Notes: generated by a model not told the origin, from the letters alone. 43,731 nucleotides of DNA from a virus (IMGVR_UViG_3300010885_048571:1-43731), one strand, 5' to 3'. Positions 34,188 to 40,980 are shown, counted from the first letter of the stretch. Numbers and translations: made by a program.

Positions 34188-34952
34188 TTAAAATCTCTCG
34201 CCCAATCCAGCCCTTTTTTCATGTTTTGCATTTCTGATAATCTTCTTACAAAGATCCATAATTTCTATAGGGTCAAAATCATTATCCATTAAACTAATGA
34301 TACCTTTCTCGATATTGTCACCTCCTAAACCCATTATTCTATCATCTTGAGCCTCAATATCTGGATCATCCATACCTTCTTCTTCTTCAAACATCTCGCC
34401 ATGAATGTCTTTTCTTTTACTTTCTAAGTACTTTTTAATGATAGGATAAATAGTTTCCGCGTACTCTTGAAAAGATACAAATTCGTCTTGTTTTTCTACG
34501 TAAATCATGTCTGTATCTGGATCGCCTTCTGCAAAAATGGCTTCAATCGGGGTCCCAGGTTGACCATCCCATTTAGGTGTAGCTGCAAAGAACATGTCTT
34601 GTTCTGCGCCTTGTTTATTCCAAGTTATAATTCCTGGCTCTTCAAAGCTAACGATGAATTCGCCTACTTGTTCTGCGTCTATGTCTTGCATCCAAGCATT
34701 ATCTTGCGCGTACTCTTCATCTCCTTGAGGAGAGTTATATATTTTATTTGGCTCAGGTTTTTTAGGACCTAAGTAGGTTTCATCATCTTCTGTTAATGAA
34801 TTAGTATATCCACTAAAAGGATTTCCACCTCCAACTGGCATTAAATCAATATAGTTTTCTTTTAGGTTAGTTTTTTTCTTAGTGGATTCTTGGATCATTC
34901 CGTAAGGACCTGCTTTTGTATCCTTTAAAAACTTTTTAATGTCAAATGTCAT
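34188..34952 (-). CDS. Acidic hypothetical protein with capsid-targeting-like N-terminus
   Basis: A 254-residue, very acidic protein starting MTFDIKKFLKDTKAGPYG, a weaker version of the shared N-terminal peptide; MIQES and NLKEN further on also fit an (I/L/M)-x-E processing pattern. The middle contains DAEQVGEFIVSFEEPGIITWNK and a beta-rich stretch. The C-terminus (MGLGGDNIEKGIISLMDNDFDPIEIMDLCKKII) matches the small protein at 32806. Preceded by an ATATTTATT element. Head-internal location is inference. Confidence 0.6.
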   Translation of the reverse strand: MTFDIKKFLKDTKAGPYGMIQESTKKKTNLKENYIDLMPVGGGNPFSGYTNSLTEDDETYLGPKKPEPNKIYNSPQGDEEYAQDNAWMQDIDAEQVGEFIVSFEEPGIITWNKQGAEQDMFFAATPKWDGQPGTPIEAIFAEGDPDTDMIYVEKQDEFVSFQEYAETIYPIIKKYLESKRKDIHGEMFEEEEGMDDPDIEAQDDRIMGLGGDNIEKGIISLMDNDFDPIEIMDLCKKIIRNAKHEKRAGLGERF

Positions 34953-34976
34953 AATGATTAATTAATTATATTGGTA

Positions 34977-34984
34977 ATAAATAT
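34977..34984 (-). promoter_or_regulatory. ATATTTAT element before the acidic protein gene
   Basis: Minus-strand CATATTTATTACC, 24 bp before the ATG at 34952 in the gap after the preceding gene; a boundary copy of the candidate late promoter. Confidence 0.45.
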
Positions 34985-34987
34985 GTG

Positions 34988-35239
34988 TTAAAATCCTGCG
35001 TTATTTTTATTTTTTGCTAGAATTTCATTAATTTTTCCTTTTAATCCCTCTAAATTGGTATTAATATCCGCTTTTAATTCGGGTTTAATTTGTGTTATTG
35101 GCATATCCGATAGCTCCCTTTGCATGGCTTCTATATACTCAACACACTGATTAACTATACCAGACATAGAAAAATCTATTGTATCACTAGCGTACTCATT
35201 CATTAACCACCTTTGTAAATCGTAAGATCCTTTCATCAT
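34988..35239 (-). CDS. Small helical hypothetical protein
   Basis: I start at the ATG at 35239 (83 residues), 4 bp after an ATATTTATT element, because the longer frame to 35272 would overlap the neighbour and include the element. An adjacent ATG at 35236 is equally possible. The sequence is helical (GIVNQCVEYIEAMQRELSDM ... INTNLEGLKGKINEILAKNK), suggesting a coiled-coil bundle. No family recognised. Confidence 0.6.
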   Translation of the reverse strand: MMKGSYDLQRWLMNEYASDTIDFSMSGIVNQCVEYIEAMQRELSDMPITQIKPELKADINTNLEGLKGKINEILAKNKNNAGF

Positions 35240-35243
35240 AGCA

Positions 35244-35251
35244 ATAAATAT
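35244..35251 (-). promoter_or_regulatory. ATATTTAT element before the 83-residue gene
   Basis: Minus-strand GCATATTTATTGCT lies inside the end of the longer open frame and 4 bp before the ATG at 35239. If it is a promoter, the message would be nearly leaderless. Confidence 0.4.
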
Positions 35252-35259
35252 GCACACAA

Positions 35260-35424
35260 TTACTTTACCCAATCTTCATAGGCGTAAATATAGGCTTCTA
35301 CAGGGTCTATGTTAGGAACTTCGTTAATGTACTTGATTCCGTACATCTCGACCTCGTCCCTGAGTCCCCATTGATCAGCATCAGCGAGTATTGCTTCTAT
35401 ACTCTTTACTTGTTCTTCTGTCAT
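35260..35424 (-). CDS. Small acidic hypothetical protein
   Basis: Start taken at the ATG at 35424 (54 residues, MTEEQVKSIEAIL...), one base after the stop of the upstream gene (TAACATG). The frame is open to 35445, but that would overlap the neighbour. Acidic, with helical first half and aromatic-rich C-terminus (VEAYIYAYEDWVK). No family recognised. Close packing supports it. Confidence 0.6.
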   Translation of the reverse strand: MTEEQVKSIEAILADADQWGLRDEVEMYGIKYINEVPNIDPVEAYIYAYEDWVK

Positions 35425-35425
35425 G

Positions 35426-35692
35426 TTAGAATGGTAATGAATCATCTTTATCTGTTTTAACTGAATAAATAATTTCGTTTGTCTGTACTACAGTTATACG
35501 CTTAATTTTATCCATATCAGTAAATGTAGACATATATCTTACTGGATATTTAACACACGGCCTAGGTGGAGTATACGTCTTATCGGTTCCGCGTTCTATT
35601 ATAGTTCCGTTTTTATAAACAACTAATAAACTTAGTTTTCCTATTCCTGATTTAGTTAAGTCTGAATACTCGTATTTATTTGTATTTTTCAT
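35426..35692 (-). CDS. Small hypothetical beta-rich protein
   Basis: An 88-residue basic protein with strand-like segments (KLSLLVVYKNGTIIERG; IKRITVVQTNEIIYSVKT) and a Pro-rich loop TPPRP. The next upstream gene starts 2 bp away on the other side. Nothing identifies a function; the compact layout of four genes in 800 bp indicates one transcript. Confidence 0.6.
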   Translation of the reverse strand: MKNTNKYEYSDLTKSGIGKLSLLVVYKNGTIIERGTDKTYTPPRPCVKYPVRYMSTFTDMDKIKRITVVQTNEIIYSVKTDKDDSLPF

Positions 35693-35693
35693 G

Positions 35694-36017
35694 TTATTTT
35701 GATTTAGGTTTTAAATAATTTGGTATTTCTGGGCATGTTTTGTATTGCCACCATTCTGAGCCATCGTACTCGCCTCTTTCAAGCCAATCTCCGTTAACGA
35801 ACCAAATAGTGCCTTCAATATTTTGAGTACCGTAGCCGTTATCGTACTGAAAGTCAAGATGGTTTAGAAATTGATCCCACATCTCTGGTGTATAATCGAT
35901 CGGCAGATTAAGCTTCTTATCAATTGAGTAGCTAGTCTCGCTCAATACATCGATGTGTGCACATAATAGATTCGGCTTCTTGATAATTATCCTAAGTAAT
36001 TCTTCTTTTGCATTCAT
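35694..36017 (-). CDS. Hypothetical protein
   Basis: This 107-residue acidic protein is rich in Trp and Tyr (YDNGYGTQNIEGTIWFVNGDWLERGEYDGSEWW), a pattern of a small beta domain. The N-terminal helix MNAKEELLRIIIKKPN is clear. It starts a short operon after the terminator at 36043-36069. No known family. Confidence 0.6.
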   Translation of the reverse strand: MNAKEELLRIIIKKPNLLCAHIDVLSETSYSIDKKLNLPIDYTPEMWDQFLNHLDFQYDNGYGTQNIEGTIWFVNGDWLERGEYDGSEWWQYKTCPEIPNYLKPKSK

Positions 36018-36042
36018 AATAATTAATTTAATTTACATAAAA

Positions 36043-36069
36043 AGGACCAGCTTTTTAAGGCCAGTCCTT
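36043..36069 (-). terminator. Rho-independent terminator after the DUF1737-like gene
   Basis: On the minus strand AAGGACTGGC pairs with GCTGGTCCTT (10 bp including two G-U pairs) around a 7-nt A-rich loop, followed by TTTTTAT. It lies just downstream of the stop at 36079. Confidence 0.85.
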
Positions 36070-36078
36070 GATTTGGGT

Positions 36079-36258
36079 TTAAGCTGCTTTAACAGCGTAC
36101 TGCACAATCGCTTGCGCGTATACTGTACTTCCATCTTTTAAACTAGTGGTTTGTAGACCACCGAAAGGCTGCCATCCCTGTTTCAAGGCAGTTTGTACAA
36201 GACCTGCTAGACCGTCTCCAGTGTTAGCAGTAAAAACATGGTAAGATAAAATTTCCAT
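36079..36258 (-). CDS. DUF1737-like small protein
   Basis: A 59-residue protein that standard length cut-offs would miss: MEILSYHVFTANTGDG, then LVQTALKQGWQPFGGLQ and VYAQAIVQYAV. The ALKQGWQPFGG block is the mark of DUF1737-type proteins, common in bacteria and their phages. It is followed directly by a strong terminator. Function of the family is not known to me. Confidence 0.75.
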   Translation of the reverse strand: MEILSYHVFTANTGDGLAGLVQTALKQGWQPFGGLQTTSLKDGSTVYAQAIVQYAVKAA

Positions 36259-36356
36259 AACGTATTGGTTTATTTGTAAGGTAAATATAAGTGATTCTAG
36301 CGAAATTAAAAAATTTAAAACTCGTGTAGGGCCCCACTACTGTATATACAAATTTA

Positions 36357-36713
36357 CTATTGGGCACCAGTGCTAGTCATACCTTGATCCAAAAGCCAGT
36401 GATCCAAAATATCCTTGATCATTACGTCCCTGTCCATGGAATCCCGGTATCCGAAAAAGCCTTCAGGGTCAGTGTAAGTAGAGTAGTGCTTAAGCAACCA
36501 ATAGGTATAAGGACCCAGCGTGCTGTACGTGCTCTCTGTGATTTGGACAGCGGTTGGGGCTAGCTCCTGTACTACAGATTCTACCACAGGCACTTCTTGA
36601 CCGATTTTGATCGGCTCGGGCTGAAACCAACCCCACAGGTAACTATAGGTAAAATTATACATAACAGATTCTGGTTTACTATCTGATTCTTTTGTAGAAA
36701 AAGAGCTTATCAT
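36357..36713 (-). CDS. Hypothetical protein overlapping a small lipoprotein gene
   Basis: The frame from the ATG at 36713 gives 118 residues; an internal ATG (MYNFTYSYLWGW) after 17 residues may be the true start, since the first part lies inside the lipoprotein gene in another frame. Trp/Tyr/Pro-rich N-terminal part, acidic middle, C-terminus ending in helices (MIKDILDHWLLDQGM). No signal peptide of its own. It lies in the locally G+C-richer stretch. Function unknown; moderate confidence. Confidence 0.5.
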   Translation of the reverse strand: MISSFSTKESDSKPESVMYNFTYSYLWGWFQPEPIKIGQEVPVVESVVQELAPTAVQITESTYSTLGPYTYWLLKHYSTYTDPEGFFGYRDSMDRDVMIKDILDHWLLDQGMTSTGAQ

Positions 36714-36801
36714 TGGTCGGGCAATTGCTGTAAGAGTAGATTGATACCGAGCAGCTGGATAGCAATACCAGTACTAGGATTAGTTTACACGCAGTTTTCA
36801 T
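36679..36801 (-). CDS. Small lipoprotein (LSSC lipobox)
   Basis: A 40-residue protein below common length limits. MKTACKLILVLVLLSSCSV is a compact lipoprotein signal: basic n-region, Leu/Val core and LSSC lipobox, so the mature chain is about 23 residues anchored by Cys17. An ATATTTATT element lies 19 bp upstream. Its end overlaps the start of the next gene in a different frame, a layout seen with outer-membrane spanins (Rz1), though no Rz partner is identified. Alternative roles include superinfection exclusion. Confidence 0.65.
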   Translation of the reverse strand: MKTACKLILVLVLLSSCSVSIYSYSNCPTNDKLFFYKRIR

Positions 36802-36820
36802 CGTATTTAGCTTTTACCTA

Positions 36821-36828
36821 ATAAATAT
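36821..36828 (-). promoter_or_regulatory. ATATTTAT element before the lipoprotein gene
   Basis: Minus-strand CCATATTTATTAGG, 19 bp before the ATG at 36801, abutting the stop of the upstream membrane-protein gene. Confidence 0.45.
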
Positions 36829-36831
36829 GGG

Positions 36832-37023
36832 TTACCGATTCTCTTTGTTCTCCTTTACGTAGAACTCAGAGATTAGAAATAGGCCTGCGCTAATGAACGG
36901 TATTACGGCCAATGGAAATGCAGCACGATAATTCACGTTTGGCGTAAAAAAGATTAGTATTAAGAGTGTAACTGCCCAAGTGAACAGTAATAGGGTGCCG
37001 GTAAACATTAATCGATTTTTCAT
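36832..37023 (-). CDS. Small two-helix membrane protein
   Basis: A 63-residue protein with two hydrophobic segments, about residues 5-26 (MFTGTLLLFTWAVTLLILIFF) and 35-53 (FPLAVIPFISAGLFLISEF), joined by a short loop, and a charged C-terminus. Such hairpins occur in holins and small phage inner-membrane proteins; the neighbouring lipoprotein makes a lysis role conceivable, not shown. An ATATTTATT element precedes it. Confidence 0.65.
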   Translation of the reverse strand: MKNRLMFTGTLLLFTWAVTLLILIFFTPNVNYRAAFPLAVIPFISAGLFLISEFYVKENKENR

Positions 37024-37048
37024 TTTTTCTTCTTGTTGTTGTATAGTA

Positions 37049-37056
37049 ATAAATAT
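37049..37056 (-). promoter_or_regulatory. ATATTTAT element before the two-helix membrane protein
   Basis: Minus-strand AATATTTATTACT, 25 bp before the ATG at 37023. The leader then contains an A/C-rich stretch ending in GAAGAAAAAATG. Confidence 0.45.
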
Positions 37057-37074
37057 TTGGATATCTAGTTTGGG

Positions 37075-37368
37075 TTAACCCAATTTTAGGCTATTCTCCC
37101 CGGCTACCTGTTTGGCCATGATCTGTTTTATGTCCCCAATGGTATAGATTCCCTGTTGTGTATTGTCCATGGCGTAAACTATTGTCTGATCTGGCAGCAG
37201 TTCTGCTAATGGGTTTAGCCATCTACAATTGCCCATACTTCTGAACCACACCTCTTCAAAATACTCCCTGCTTATGTACTCAAATACTCCGTCCTCGTTT
37301 CCCAATTCAATTTGGCTTAAGTCTTCTAGATTGACCCGTTTTACGGGTACTGCAAATGTTGTGCTCAT
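37075..37368 (-). CDS. Hypothetical protein
   Basis: A 97-residue acidic protein (LEDLSQIELGNEDGVFEYISREYFEEVWFRS) with a C-terminal helix, visibly richer in G+C than the structural genes. Its start context AAATAACCTATG is shared with the genes starting at 42715 and 43044. No family recognised. It lies 17 bp after the zinc-ribbon gene. Confidence 0.6.
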   Translation of the reverse strand: MSTTFAVPVKRVNLEDLSQIELGNEDGVFEYISREYFEEVWFRSMGNCRWLNPLAELLPDQTIVYAMDNTQQGIYTIGDIKQIMAKQVAGENSLKLG

Positions 37369-37385
37369 AGGTTATTTTTTGTTTC

Positions 37386-37634
37386 TTAATTTGATTTCAT
37401 GCCTTTACAAACTCCGTATCCGCTTCTTTGCGATAATCTGTACAAACGAGCTGCATCTTCTGCGGGCATAATCTGTATTTCGTTACCGGTTTTGTGATTT
37501 GCTATTGCCACTCCACCCACTCTTGCAACAGTACTACAGCGGGTACAGGTCTTGTAACCGTATTTTATGAATCGTAATTCTGGCATTTTATCACCGCACT
37601 TTCTGCAATCGATCTGCTTTATTAAATTCATCAT
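37386..37634 (-). CDS. Small zinc-ribbon protein
   Basis: An 82-residue protein with CRKCGDKMPELRFIKYGYKTCTRC (residues 10-33), a CxxC-x18-CxxC zinc ribbon, followed by a basic/neutral tail. The layout recalls small phage zinc-ribbon proteins of the DksA/TraR-like size class but without a coiled coil. It may bind nucleic acid or host RNA polymerase. GTTATG start context (CAGTTATG). Confidence 0.65.
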   Translation of the reverse strand: MMNLIKQIDCRKCGDKMPELRFIKYGYKTCTRCSTVARVGGVAIANHKTGNEIQIMPAEDAARLYRLSQRSGYGVCKGMKSN

Positions 37635-37640
37635 AACTGT

Positions 37641-37802
37641 TTATTTTGGTTCTTCTAATTTATGGTAACTAATAGATTCAATTCTACTACCATGCTCGTA
37701 TGAAAACTCTGCACTCCATTTCTTAATACCTGCCTCATACTCAGTAAAGGGTCCAAAGTAGTATCTACTATTGTCGTGCCATATAACTTCTGCTATCCAC
37801 AT
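37641..37802 (-). CDS. Small hypothetical protein (53 residues)
   Basis: A short open frame below usual cut-offs. It begins MWIAEVIWHDNSRYYFGPFT and contains KKWSAEFSYEHGSRIESISYHKL, an alternating aromatic/polar beta pattern that looks translated. The start context is AAGTTATG, the recurring initiation motif, and the stop lies 6 bp before the next ATG (37634). No family recognised. Confidence 0.6.
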   Translation of the reverse strand: MWIAEVIWHDNSRYYFGPFTEYEAGIKKWSAEFSYEHGSRIESISYHKLEEPK

Positions 37803-38001
37803 AACTTGTATATTTAGATATATTTTTTTGACCTGGTGAAAACCGGGGAATTCTCGGGGTTAAACCAAGAGGATAGGGCCCCGCTAACTAGCTCCTAGCT
37901 CCGATAACCTACCGCTTTGCTGGTCGCTAGCGAAGAGCTAGTTGGTCGTTAGTAACCATTAGCGCAACGCTAGCGTAGCAATGTAGAAAGCCAACCCCAA
38001 T
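37803..38001. other. G+C-rich structured noncoding segment
   Basis: Just 3' of the DUF932 gene lies about 170 bp with no credible open frame and clearly more G+C than its surroundings. It contains many overlapping inverted repeats built from GCTAG/TTAGC words: TAGCG-TTG-CGCTA, CTAGC-TCTTC-GCTAG, CGCTAGCG, and a GGAGCTA direct repeat. It may be a folded 3' UTR, a small RNA or a replication/recombination site; I cannot choose. Confidence 0.4.
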
Positions 38002-38808
38002 TTATGATGCGTAAGCATCGGCTAGGGTCCATAGGCCTTGGTTCAATACCATGTCCTGTATAGGGTTGGTGATCGGCCTTGCAGTCCTGTTGTTCATCTG
38101 ATAACCACCGCGGATAATGTTCTCCTGTACGCGGTTAAAGGTGTGCCATAGGGTGTTTGGTGCATCTGCCTCTCTTCTTGGTGCTAAGATCTCCATGATT
38201 TCGTAGTCCTCTGCTTGTCTGTCTTCTCCAATTCTTAGGGCTAGGGCTTCAATAGCAAAGGCTCTTCTGTCCTTGGCCGACATCTCAATGCCAGTCCAGT
38301 TATTGATCTTGGCTACTGTGTCGTTTAGGCCAAGCATCTTGTCGTTGATCATGTTCTGCACTTCGGCTAAGGTGTACTTGGTGTGTCTCTCTTTGAAACC
38401 GCCAAAGTCCTTGTCCTTAACCATTAGGCCATTACTACATACCAATCTGAACAGTCCCATCTCAAAGTTAATCGGCCTTGATCCGTCATGAGAGTTTAGT
38501 AAGACTACTGTAGGTCTTGCTTCGATGCCACCTGTTGCATCCTTGATGAATAGGTCTGGGTGTTGGAACTCTGTGATGTGTACTCCGTAGTTACGTCTTA
38601 ATGGCACATTGGTTTTGGATTGTTTAGCATTGGTTAGTTTCCAACCCAATGCATCCATGTTGGAGATGATGTCCGTGGTGGGTGTAAACTTGTATCTGTT
38701 AAGATTGATGTAAGATGCAGGCTCAGTAGCGAATATAGCGGGCGCTAATTCCTTTGCCTTGTCTAAACTTAATACTTTAATCGCTGTGGGTTGTTGTACT
38801 TGTGTCAT
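38002..38808 (-). CDS. DUF932 phage/plasmid-like protein
   Basis: A 268-residue protein matching the DUF932 (TIGR03299-like) pattern: NYGVHITEFQHPD, LLNSHDGSRPINFEMGLFRLVCSNGLMV, RRAFAIEALALR and NTLWHTFNRVQENIIRGG. The family is widespread on phages and plasmids; its biochemical role is not established. Base composition is richer in G+C than the phage average, suggesting recent acquisition. Start context AATAAAAGTTATG. A structured segment follows it; an unusual leader precedes it. Confidence 0.82.
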   Translation of the reverse strand: MTQVQQPTAIKVLSLDKAKELAPAIFATEPASYINLNRYKFTPTTDIISNMDALGWKLTNAKQSKTNVPLRRNYGVHITEFQHPDLFIKDATGGIEARPTVVLLNSHDGSRPINFEMGLFRLVCSNGLMVKDKDFGGFKERHTKYTLAEVQNMINDKMLGLNDTVAKINNWTGIEMSAKDRRAFAIEALALRIGEDRQAEDYEIMEILAPRREADAPNTLWHTFNRVQENIIRGGYQMNNRTARPITNPIQDMVLNQGLWTLADAYAS

Positions 38809-38882
38809 AACTTTTATTTTTTATTTTGAGTAACCATAATAGGAGTCGAACCATATTGTATCCACCGTGGATGGTTATAAAA
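38809..38882 (-). other. Structured leader with a tRNA-like T-arm sequence
   Basis: In the 5' leader of the DUF932 gene, TAACCAT (from 38877) can pair with ATGGTTA (ending at 38831). Inside are an ATCCA-CGG-TGGAT hairpin and GGTTCGACTCC (38842-38852), which looks like a tRNA T-arm. The D and anticodon arms are absent and the T-stem pairs poorly, so this is at best a tRNA remnant or mimic. Confidence 0.35.
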
Positions 38883-38909
38883 AAGAAGGGGCGTTTATAT
38901 CCCCTTCTT
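38883..38909 (-). terminator. Strong rho-independent terminator after the HTH gene
   Basis: On the minus strand AAGAAGGGG pairs perfectly with CCCCTTCTT (9 bp, 9-nt loop) and is followed by TTTTTT. It isolates the DUF932 unit from the upstream genes. Confidence 0.9.
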
Positions 38910-38919
38910 ATTGGTTCTA

Positions 38920-39174
38920 CTATGCAGTTGCAAGCTTCTTGGCGTTGCTCATTCTGCCGCGAGTAACATCGTACGCTTCATTGACGATACGCTCGTTAGT
39001 GTACTTGCCGCTGATCACATCAGAGACATGTGTCGTGCTGTAACCTGTAGAGGCTGCTACGTTAGTGATATCTCCTACGCGAAGTTTGCGGTTAATACGG
39101 CTGATCTTCTGTGTGTACGACAACTTGTTGTACGTTGCTGGTCTGTTGCTTTGTGGTGTGAATGTTAGTTTCAT
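38920..39174 (-). CDS. Small helix-turn-helix DNA-binding protein
   Basis: An 84-residue basic protein. ITNVAASTGYSTTHVSDVISGKYTNERIVNEAYDV has the helix-turn-helix spacing of XRE-like repressors (A..TG.S...VS...SGK). It could regulate neighbouring phage genes; three equally spaced palindromes at 41783-41838 are candidate operators. It has its own ATATTTATA element 52 bp upstream with a GGGC/GCCC hairpin in the leader, and a perfect terminator after it, so it looks like a separately controlled unit. Confidence 0.7.
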   Translation of the reverse strand: MKLTFTPQSNRPATYNKLSYTQKISRINRKLRVGDITNVAASTGYSTTHVSDVISGKYTNERIVNEAYDVTRGRMSNAKKLATA

Positions 39175-39226
39175 AACTAAAATTTAAAGTGTGTGGGCAA
39201 TAGCGCCCTTTTCGATTGATTAGGAT

Positions 39227-39234
39227 ATAAATAT
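39227..39234 (-). promoter_or_regulatory. ATATTTAT element before the HTH gene
   Basis: Minus-strand ATATTTATATCC, 52 bp before the ATG at 39174. A small GGGC-GCTATT-GCCC hairpin lies between it and the start, a possible autoregulatory leader. Confidence 0.4.
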
Positions 39235-39268
39235 AACACTTATTTTTGACATGGTAAAATTTATCTTT

Positions 39269-39664
39269 CTAGTCTTCTTCATCGTATACGTCTGAGAATG
39301 GATTGTATTGGTCATCTATAGACTCCTGTTCTGCTAGCATTTCCTGTTCTGCTAGACTAAGCGCTTGGTCCAATGCAGCTTGTACCTGCTTTTTATCTGG
39401 ATACCAATACTCTCTGTACTCTTCTAATGTGATCTGATCATTGTTTAGTTTGATCTCATCCTTTAGCATGTCTAATGGACACATGTGGTAGAAGTTGGTA
39501 TATATGGGCTCCCCTTTTGTATTTACCTTATTCAGATTCACCCAACACTGAGGATATTTGGCTTGAAACTTAGTAGCTGCAGACTCAATACTATTACACA
39601 TGTATGTCTTGCCTAATACTAGAGATCCAAAACGATCTTTAATTGATAACTTAACTAATGGCAT
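39269..39664 (-). CDS. Hypothetical protein with acidic C-terminus
   Basis: A 131-residue protein. The N-terminal half is beta-rich with scattered Cys (TYMCNSIESAATKFQAKYPQCWVNL), and the C-terminus is a long acidic helix ending in VYDEED. Unknown family. Thirteen bp separate it from the upstream gene (start context TTAAATATG); same leftward operon as 39678-40892. Confidence 0.6.
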   Translation of the reverse strand: MPLVKLSIKDRFGSLVLGKTYMCNSIESAATKFQAKYPQCWVNLNKVNTKGEPIYTNFYHMCPLDMLKDEIKLNNDQITLEEYREYWYPDKKQVQAALDQALSLAEQEMLAEQESIDDQYNPFSDVYDEED

Positions 39665-39677
39665 ATTTAAATTGTTT

Positions 39678-40091
39678 TTATTTTAAGCTATATTTAATTA
39701 CTTGGTATTCCCAATCAGAATCAATAATACCTGATTCTACTGCGCGATTAATGGCTCTTGCAGCGCCAACGCCGTGAATAGGATATGCAGCAACACGATA
39801 TTCACCACCATCATCATCGTTAACTGTATCGCAGAATAGTTGAATCCATTTAAAAGCTGCAAACGTCCATTCTTGGTTGGCATTTGGCATTCTAACGAAT
39901 ACATAATCATCGTTGTAGTTAACCGGACGGTCGTAACATCTGTCGCTTACTTGTTCAAGGTATTTTTGAATAGTCTTAGGGAATGCCTCCGGAAATTCTG
40001 ACTTCAGCGACGCGTACAGCGGATTAATAGGATTGATATACGATACCACCTGTTTTAATACTTCAATTTGACTTTCTGTTAATTTACTCAT
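39678..40091 (-). CDS. Hypothetical protein
   Basis: A 137-residue protein with an N-terminal helical part (ESQIEVLKQVVSYINPINPLYASLKSEFPEAFPKTI) and an alpha/beta second half (WTFAAFKWIQLFCDTVNDDDGGEYRVAAYPIHGVGAAR). No motif I can assign. Part of a set of four mid-sized genes of similar codon use, likely co-transcribed. Confidence 0.6.
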   Translation of the reverse strand: MSKLTESQIEVLKQVVSYINPINPLYASLKSEFPEAFPKTIQKYLEQVSDRCYDRPVNYNDDYVFVRMPNANQEWTFAAFKWIQLFCDTVNDDDGGEYRVAAYPIHGVGAARAINRAVESGIIDSDWEYQVIKYSLK

Positions 40092-40109
40092 CGTGATTAT
40101 TTTTTTTAA

Positions 40110-40562
40110 TTAATTATTGTAGTCCACTGTTTCTGTAGTATCTGCTTCTTCTTCTGGATACTTTTTGAATCTCTGTGCCATGGTGATCTTATTCTCTTCT
40201 AATAACTCAACTAAGCCATCAGTAAGTTCGTCTGCGATATTCTCCCAGTTACAGGTATCTATAGACTCCAATTCAAGAGTATTACCGTAATTGATAGTAA
40301 ACTCTGCACTATCATAGTCAACCAATTCATCAGCTGACATATTAGATAAATTTTTACGGATAAACGCTTGAATCACTTCAGCTGCATCTTCTGCATTATG
40401 GAAGAAACCTGCAACTGCTTCATCTGGCTTATCAGCAGCAATCACTTCTTCGGCTGCCACTTTAAACTTCATAAGCACTTGTTCCACATCATCTTTGGTA
40501 TACACAGACGGAAAGGAACTTCTTACTTCTTCAACTGCAAAACTAAATACTCGATCTAACAT
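40110..40562 (-). CDS. Acidic hypothetical protein
   Basis: A strongly acidic 150-residue protein (DDVEQVLMKFKVAAEEVIAADKPDEAVAGFFHN ... ELVDYDSAEFTINYG). Predicted mostly helical, with a low-complexity acidic tail (YPEEEADTTETVDYNN). DNA-mimic proteins share such composition, but nothing more specific supports that. Start context CAATAAAAGTTATG, the recurring GTTATG type. Confidence 0.6.
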   Translation of the reverse strand: MLDRVFSFAVEEVRSSFPSVYTKDDVEQVLMKFKVAAEEVIAADKPDEAVAGFFHNAEDAAEVIQAFIRKNLSNMSADELVDYDSAEFTINYGNTLELESIDTCNWENIADELTDGLVELLEENKITMAQRFKKYPEEEADTTETVDYNN

Positions 40563-40592
40563 AACTTTTATTGTTTTTTATTAATGATTAAA

Positions 40593-40892
40593 TTACTTTG
40601 TGCTTGGATAAAAACCGTAACTTAGATTGTCTTCTACTGGATCTACAGCCCATTCGATATCTTTAATCTTTTGTACTGCATCTACTGCAATTGCATCTGA
40701 TTTCTCTTTCTGTTTAGCTCGTAACTGTTTAATGTCCTCGTCTAATTTATTAATGTACGCTACTAACTCATCAGTCAATTTGTCCTTTACAGACTGCGCG
40801 CGCTCTTTATTAATTCCACCGCCTTCAATGATCGCGATACCTAAAGAGTAGATAATTTCATTTACTTCTAAAACGTCTAATTCTAATTTCAT
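40593..40892 (-). CDS. Small helical hypothetical protein
   Basis: A 99-residue protein, mainly one long charged helix (LVAYINKLDEDIKQLRAKQKEKSDAIAVDAVQKIKDI) likely to form a coiled coil, then a short aromatic tail. No recognised family; lies downstream of a structured intergenic hairpin. Confidence 0.6.
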   Translation of the reverse strand: MKLELDVLEVNEIIYSLGIAIIEGGGINKERAQSVKDKLTDELVAYINKLDEDIKQLRAKQKEKSDAIAVDAVQKIKDIEWAVDPVEDNLSYGFYPSTK

Positions 40893-40933
40893 GCTAACTA
40901 ATTTTTATTTAAATGTGATTGTGATAAATGTAA

Positions 40934-40980
40934 GGTAAGGCGCTTCTTAACAGTATCTTTTGAATACTCTGCGCCCTACC
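40934..40980 (-). terminator. Structured intergenic hairpin, possible terminator
   Basis: GGTAAGGCGC pairs with GCGCCCTACC (10 bp with one mismatch), and an inner AGTAT/ATACT stem fits inside, giving a long bulged hairpin 3' of the gene at 40987-41343. No strong U-run follows, so it may be a processing or attenuation structure instead. Confidence 0.45.

Noticed and set aside
36320-37885. Two AGGGCCCC words (about 36328 and 37874) as a regulatory pair
   Set aside because: Only two short copies without fixed position relative to genes; likely chance in the G+C-richer stretch.
38842-38852. A complete tRNA gene around the GGTTCGACTCC sequence
   Set aside because: No anticodon or D arm and poor T-stem pairing, so I list it only as a tRNA-like remnant.
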